Part shown: piece by piece, positions 29,311 through 31,785 of the stretch
How the letters are laid out: each line of letters begins with the position of its first letter
How positions within the stretch are numbered: position 1 is the stretch's first letter
NCBI GenBank assembly: GCA_900552915.1
Contig: USBS01000009.1
Coordinates: 1-31,785, forward strand
Direction of reading: 5' to 3'
DNA from: an uncultured Sutterella sp.
Lineage (GTDB): Bacteria; Pseudomonadota; Gammaproteobacteria; Burkholderiales; Burkholderiaceae_F
Length of the DNA: 31,785 bases
Program-made: the position numbers and the translations under genes
The notes under the pieces: generated by a model
Told to the model about the DNA's origin: nothing
Seen by the model: the letters and a program-made list of their open reading frames with translations, nothing else
Database searches by the model: none

Positions 29311-30762
29311 ATGCCGTATTCAGCAGTTCTCAAATCGAGCGCCGCTCTGGTGCTTCTTTGCGTTTCGGTTGCCGTGCAGGCTCAGTTGCCTTTGCCGCTG
29401 CAGCAGGCATTGGCGCGTACGTCGGTTTCCCCTGAATCGGTCTCGGTTTGGGTGTCGCCGGCGGGGTTTGACGCGCCCGTTGTCGCTCACCGCACAAAAG
29501 AACTCATGCAGCCCGCAAGTTCGGTCAAGGTGGTGACGACGCTTGCTGCCCTGGATTTGCTCAAGCCTGACTTTACCTGGAAGACTCAGGTTCGCGCTGC
29601 GTGGCTTCCCGATAAGGCGGGAGGCGTGCGCGGCGTTTCGATTATCGGTTCGGGCGACCCTCATCTGATGATCGAGCAGGTCTGGCTTCTGACTGAAAAG
29701 CTGAGGCAAAGCGGCGTGAAGAAAATCGTCGGCAACATCACCGTCGATCGATCCGCTTTCGGAGAAAAGCCGACCGATCAAGGGGCTTTTGACGGAGCAT
29801 CGGAGCGCTCCTACAACGTCGGAGCCGATGCGGCGCTCGTCAACCTCAAGGCCGTTTCGATTACGTTTGAGCCCGAAGCCGGCGGAAAGTGGGCGCGCGT
29901 GACTTCACTGCCCGTTTTGGATGGATTTTCCGTGCCCCAACGCATTCGATTGTCAAATGGAACGTGCGGCGATTGGAAGAGCAAGGTCAAGGCACGCTAC
30001 TCAACTTCCGGGGTTCGCTTTGATGGCGTGCTGCCGGCCAGTTGTGGCGTCAAAGCGTTGCATGTGGCGCGTTGGGGCGCCGACGACTATCTCACGCGCT
30101 TGCTGCGGCCGATTCTCAAATCCGTCGGCATTTCATGGCAGGGTGTTGTGAAAGAAGGGCGTGTGTCGAAGACGTCGGGGGTTTTGTTGGCTGAAATGGA
30201 TTCGGCCCCGCTGCCGCAGATTGTGACTTGGGTCAATAAGTTTTCTAACAATACGATGGCGCGGCACCTGTTTCTGTCGCTTTCAAGGACTGATGCTGCA
30301 GGTGTCGCAAAACCGGCGACGCTCGCCCGCAGCCGAGCGGTGGTTGACGCATGGCTGGCGCGCATAGCTCCCAAAGCAGCCGAGGGCACTTTCATTGACA
30401 ACGGTTCGGGTTTGTCGAGAAAAACAAAAATTTCGGCTGAAACGATGGGGCGCGTCCTCAACTATGGGTTCAATTCGTTCGTAATGCCCGAATTCTTCGC
30501 TTCATTGCCGTTAGCTGGCTATGACGGAACAATGAAAAAGCGCCCGATGCTCGCAGGCAGCGCTCACGTCAAAACGGGCCTTATCAACGGTGTGCGTTCG
30601 ATTGCGGGCTATGTTACGGACGTTAATTCGCGACGATGGAGCGTCGTGGTGATGATGAACGGTAAAAAACTCGACGGCGATAGGATCTTTTCGCAGGCCG
30701 TCTTGAATTGGTGTGCGTCCGGTGGAGCGCAGGCGCTTGCCGACAAACAAGGGAGGCGCTGA
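29311..30762 (+). CDS. dacB: D-alanyl-D-alanine carboxypeptidase/endopeptidase (PBP4, DacB)
   Basis: Periplasmic penicillin-binding protein of family S13 that trims or cleaves peptidoglycan cross-links. The 483-residue precursor has a Sec signal peptide (cleavage after VQA, about residue 24). Catalytic motifs: SxxK as Ser70-Ser-Val-Lys73 in PASSVKVVT, SxN as SNNTMARHL, and KTG in HVKTGLINGVRSIAGYV. The S13-specific inserted domain between the first and second motifs (about residues 90-270) contains the IIGSGDPHL and GNITVDRSAFG motifs. The ATG at 29311 lacks a good ribosome-binding site and sits behind a hairpin. The stop overlaps the next gene's ATG (TGATG), suggesting translation coupling. 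Confidence 0.95.
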   Translation: MPYSAVLKSSAALVLLCVSVAVQAQLPLPLQQALARTSVSPESVSVWVSPAGFDAPVVAHRTKELMQPASSVKVVTTLAALDLLKPDFTWKTQVRAAWLPDKAGGVRGVSIIGSGDPHLMIEQVWLLTEKLRQSGVKKIVGNITVDRSAFGEKPTDQGAFDGASERSYNVGADAALVNLKAVSITFEPEAGGKWARVTSLPVLDGFSVPQRIRLSNGTCGDWKSKVKARYSTSGVRFDGVLPASCGVKALHVARWGADDYLTRLLRPILKSVGISWQGVVKEGRVSKTSGVLLAEMDSAPLPQIVTWVNKFSNNTMARHLFLSLSRTDAAGVAKPATLARSRAVVDAWLARIAPKAAEGTFIDNGSGLSRKTKISAETMGRVLNYGFNSFVMPEFFASLPLAGYDGTMKKRPMLAGSAHVKTGLINGVRSIAGYVTDVNSRRWSVVVMMNGKKLDGDRIFSQAVLNWCASGGAQALADKQGRR

Positions 30763-31667
30763 TGGGCAGCGGCATCAAACAGTCTTTCTGGGCAATCGCT
30801 GCGGCGGCCTGCTTTTCCGTGATGGGCGCTTTTGTGAAGTTCTGCACCGAAGATATGGGCTCGTTCGAGCTGGTGTTCTACCGGTCGCTTTTCGGTGCCA
30901 TCTTCATTGCCTTTGTTGTGGCAAGCAGCGGCGGCACGCTCAAAACTCAGTACTTCCGACACCATATCATTCGCTCGCTTTTGGGCGTCACGAGCGTGGC
31001 GCTGTGGTTTTTTGCGCTTTCGCAGATGCATTTCGGCACGTGCATGACGTTGATTTACACGACGCCGCTTTTCATGGCCTTGAATTTCATCATTCTTGCC
31101 AAATGCAAGGGCGAACGTGCTCCTTGGGCGGTTGTTCTCGCCATCGTGACGGGCTTTGCCGGCATTTGCCTTGTGATGAAGCCGGGGCTTGGAACCGACG
31201 AATTTGTACCTGCGCTCATTTGCCTGGCGGTGGCGCTCATCGATTTGGTAGCCTATTGGCAGATGAAGCAGATGGGACGCCTAAACGAACCGAGCTACCG
31301 CATTGTGTTTTACTTTTCCGTACTCGGCATGTTCTTTGCTGCGGGTGGCACCGTTGCGACGACGGGATTTCATGTGCCCGACATGACGGGCGTTGCGGGA
31401 CTTCTCGGAATGGGGCTTTTTGCTACGCTCGGCCAGATTTGCACGACGAAGTCTTATGCCTACGGCAACATGCTGCTCTCCTCGTGCCTGGGCTTTTCCG
31501 CCGTGCCGTTTTCCGTCATTTTCGGCGTGACGCTTTTCAACGAATCGGTTGATTCGCTCTCGTTGGCCGGCATGACGTTGATTCTTCTGGCCGGCATGGC
31601 GGCAGCGGTTGCCACCAAGCGCATGGAGGCGCAGCGGGAATCCGGACTTTCGGAACAAAAAGGCTGA
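30762..31667 (+). CDS. DMT-superfamily permease (EamA family), second copy type
   Basis: A 301-residue membrane transporter with ten predicted segments in two EamA repeats: FWAIAAAACFSVMGAFVKF to GFAGICLVMKPG, then PALICLAVALIDLVAYW to LILLAGMAAAVATK. It retains the first-helix FSVMGAFVK motif and the YTTPLFMALN segment of the RhtA/YdcZ-like subgroup. A strong GGGAGG ribosome-binding site (30751-30756) precedes the ATG, which overlaps the dacB stop. It is not closely similar to the permease at 28171-29145. Substrate unknown; co-translation with a peptidoglycan hydrolase is suggestive but not diagnostic. Confidence 0.9.
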   Translation: MGSGIKQSFWAIAAAACFSVMGAFVKFCTEDMGSFELVFYRSLFGAIFIAFVVASSGGTLKTQYFRHHIIRSLLGVTSVALWFFALSQMHFGTCMTLIYTTPLFMALNFIILAKCKGERAPWAVVLAIVTGFAGICLVMKPGLGTDEFVPALICLAVALIDLVAYWQMKQMGRLNEPSYRIVFYFSVLGMFFAAGGTVATTGFHVPDMTGVAGLLGMGLFATLGQICTTKSYAYGNMLLSSCLGFSAVPFSVIFGVTLFNESVDSLSLAGMTLILLAGMAAAVATKRMEAQRESGLSEQKG

Positions 31668-31687
31668 CAGCTTTCGGAGAGCCGGAC

Positions 31688-31735
31688 AAAAAACGGCGGC
31701 GTCGGAAGGAAACGCTCCGCGCCGCCGTCGTTGTT
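31688..31735. terminator. Rho-independent terminator, probably bidirectional
   Basis: ACGGCGGCG (31693-31701) pairs with CGCCGCCGT (31720-31728). A run of A residues before the stem (31688-31693) gives a U-run on the minus strand; on the plus strand the tail is CGTTGTTG, weaker. It should end the permease message and a minus-strand gene to the right. Confidence 0.8.
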
Positions 31736-31757
31736 GTGCGCCCGGCATGGGCGTGTT

Positions 31758-31785
31758 CTAGAGGGTGAAAGTCCCGAGCGCAGGG
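31758..31785 (-). CDS. Possible C-terminal fragment of a minus-strand gene
   Basis: On the minus strand a TAG at 31760-31758 closes a frame reading PALGTFTL from the window edge, just before the terminator at 31688-31735. Only eight codons are visible, so the assignment rests on the terminator orientation alone. Confidence 0.3.

Overview
This window looks like a chromosomal segment of a moderately GC-rich betaproteobacterium, most likely order Burkholderiales and probably Sutterellaceae. The reasons are the gene order glyA-nrdR-ribD-ribE-(...)-ribH-nusB-thiL-pgpA-pncC-...-pyrF, which resembles the Burkholderiales riboflavin neighbourhood, and an exported, haemless fumarate-reductase-type flavoprotein of the kind that is expanded in gut Sutterellaceae. 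The assignment rests on protein recognition and gene order only; no database search was possible. I see no tRNA, rRNA, CRISPR array, insertion sequence or prophage gene.

Layout. 1-1156: an exported M48 metalloprotease (minus strand, runs off the left edge). 1310-2917: moaC, then an AzlC/AzlD amino-acid exporter pair. 3002-5092: glnS, carrying an unusual in-frame insertion of about 98 codons. 5411-10058: a periplasmic flavin respiration cluster made of two near-identical flavoprotein genes, a small secreted FMN-binding protein between them, and an ApbE flavin transferase after them. 10216-12695: an amidohydrolase, an orotate-phosphoribosyltransferase-like protein and a radical SAM protein in one tight run. 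12868-21454: glyA, nrdR, ribD, ribE, an Old Yellow Enzyme, an opposing small membrane protein, ribH, nusB, thiL, pgpA and pncC. 21551-23459: a PsiE-family membrane protein, then a flavin-reductase-like protein and pyrF on the minus strand. 23643-25873: a secreted alpha/beta hydrolase translationally coupled to a U32-family (TrhP-like) protein. 25956-27928: groES-groEL on the minus strand behind a textbook sigma-32 promoter. 28171-31667: a DMT-family permease, dacB (PBP4) and a second DMT permease.

How the genes work together. Flavin chemistry recurs. RibD, RibE and RibH make riboflavin. ApbE is expected to attach FMN covalently to the small exported FMN-binding protein (motif TGAT, Thr91). 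That protein is the plausible electron donor to the haemless periplasmic flavoproteins, which retain the fumarate-reductase active-site motifs. The two flavoprotein copies are identical over 1343 bp and differ only by five silent changes in the last 64 bp, a pattern that points to recent gene conversion.

The other points of most interest are: the glnS insertion flanked by near-identical QYE codons; the amidohydrolase/PyrE-like pair, in which each enzyme has a substitution at a catalytic position (a possible nucleobase-salvage module of unknown substrate); and an Old Yellow Enzyme plus an unknown membrane protein sitting where ribBA is expected.
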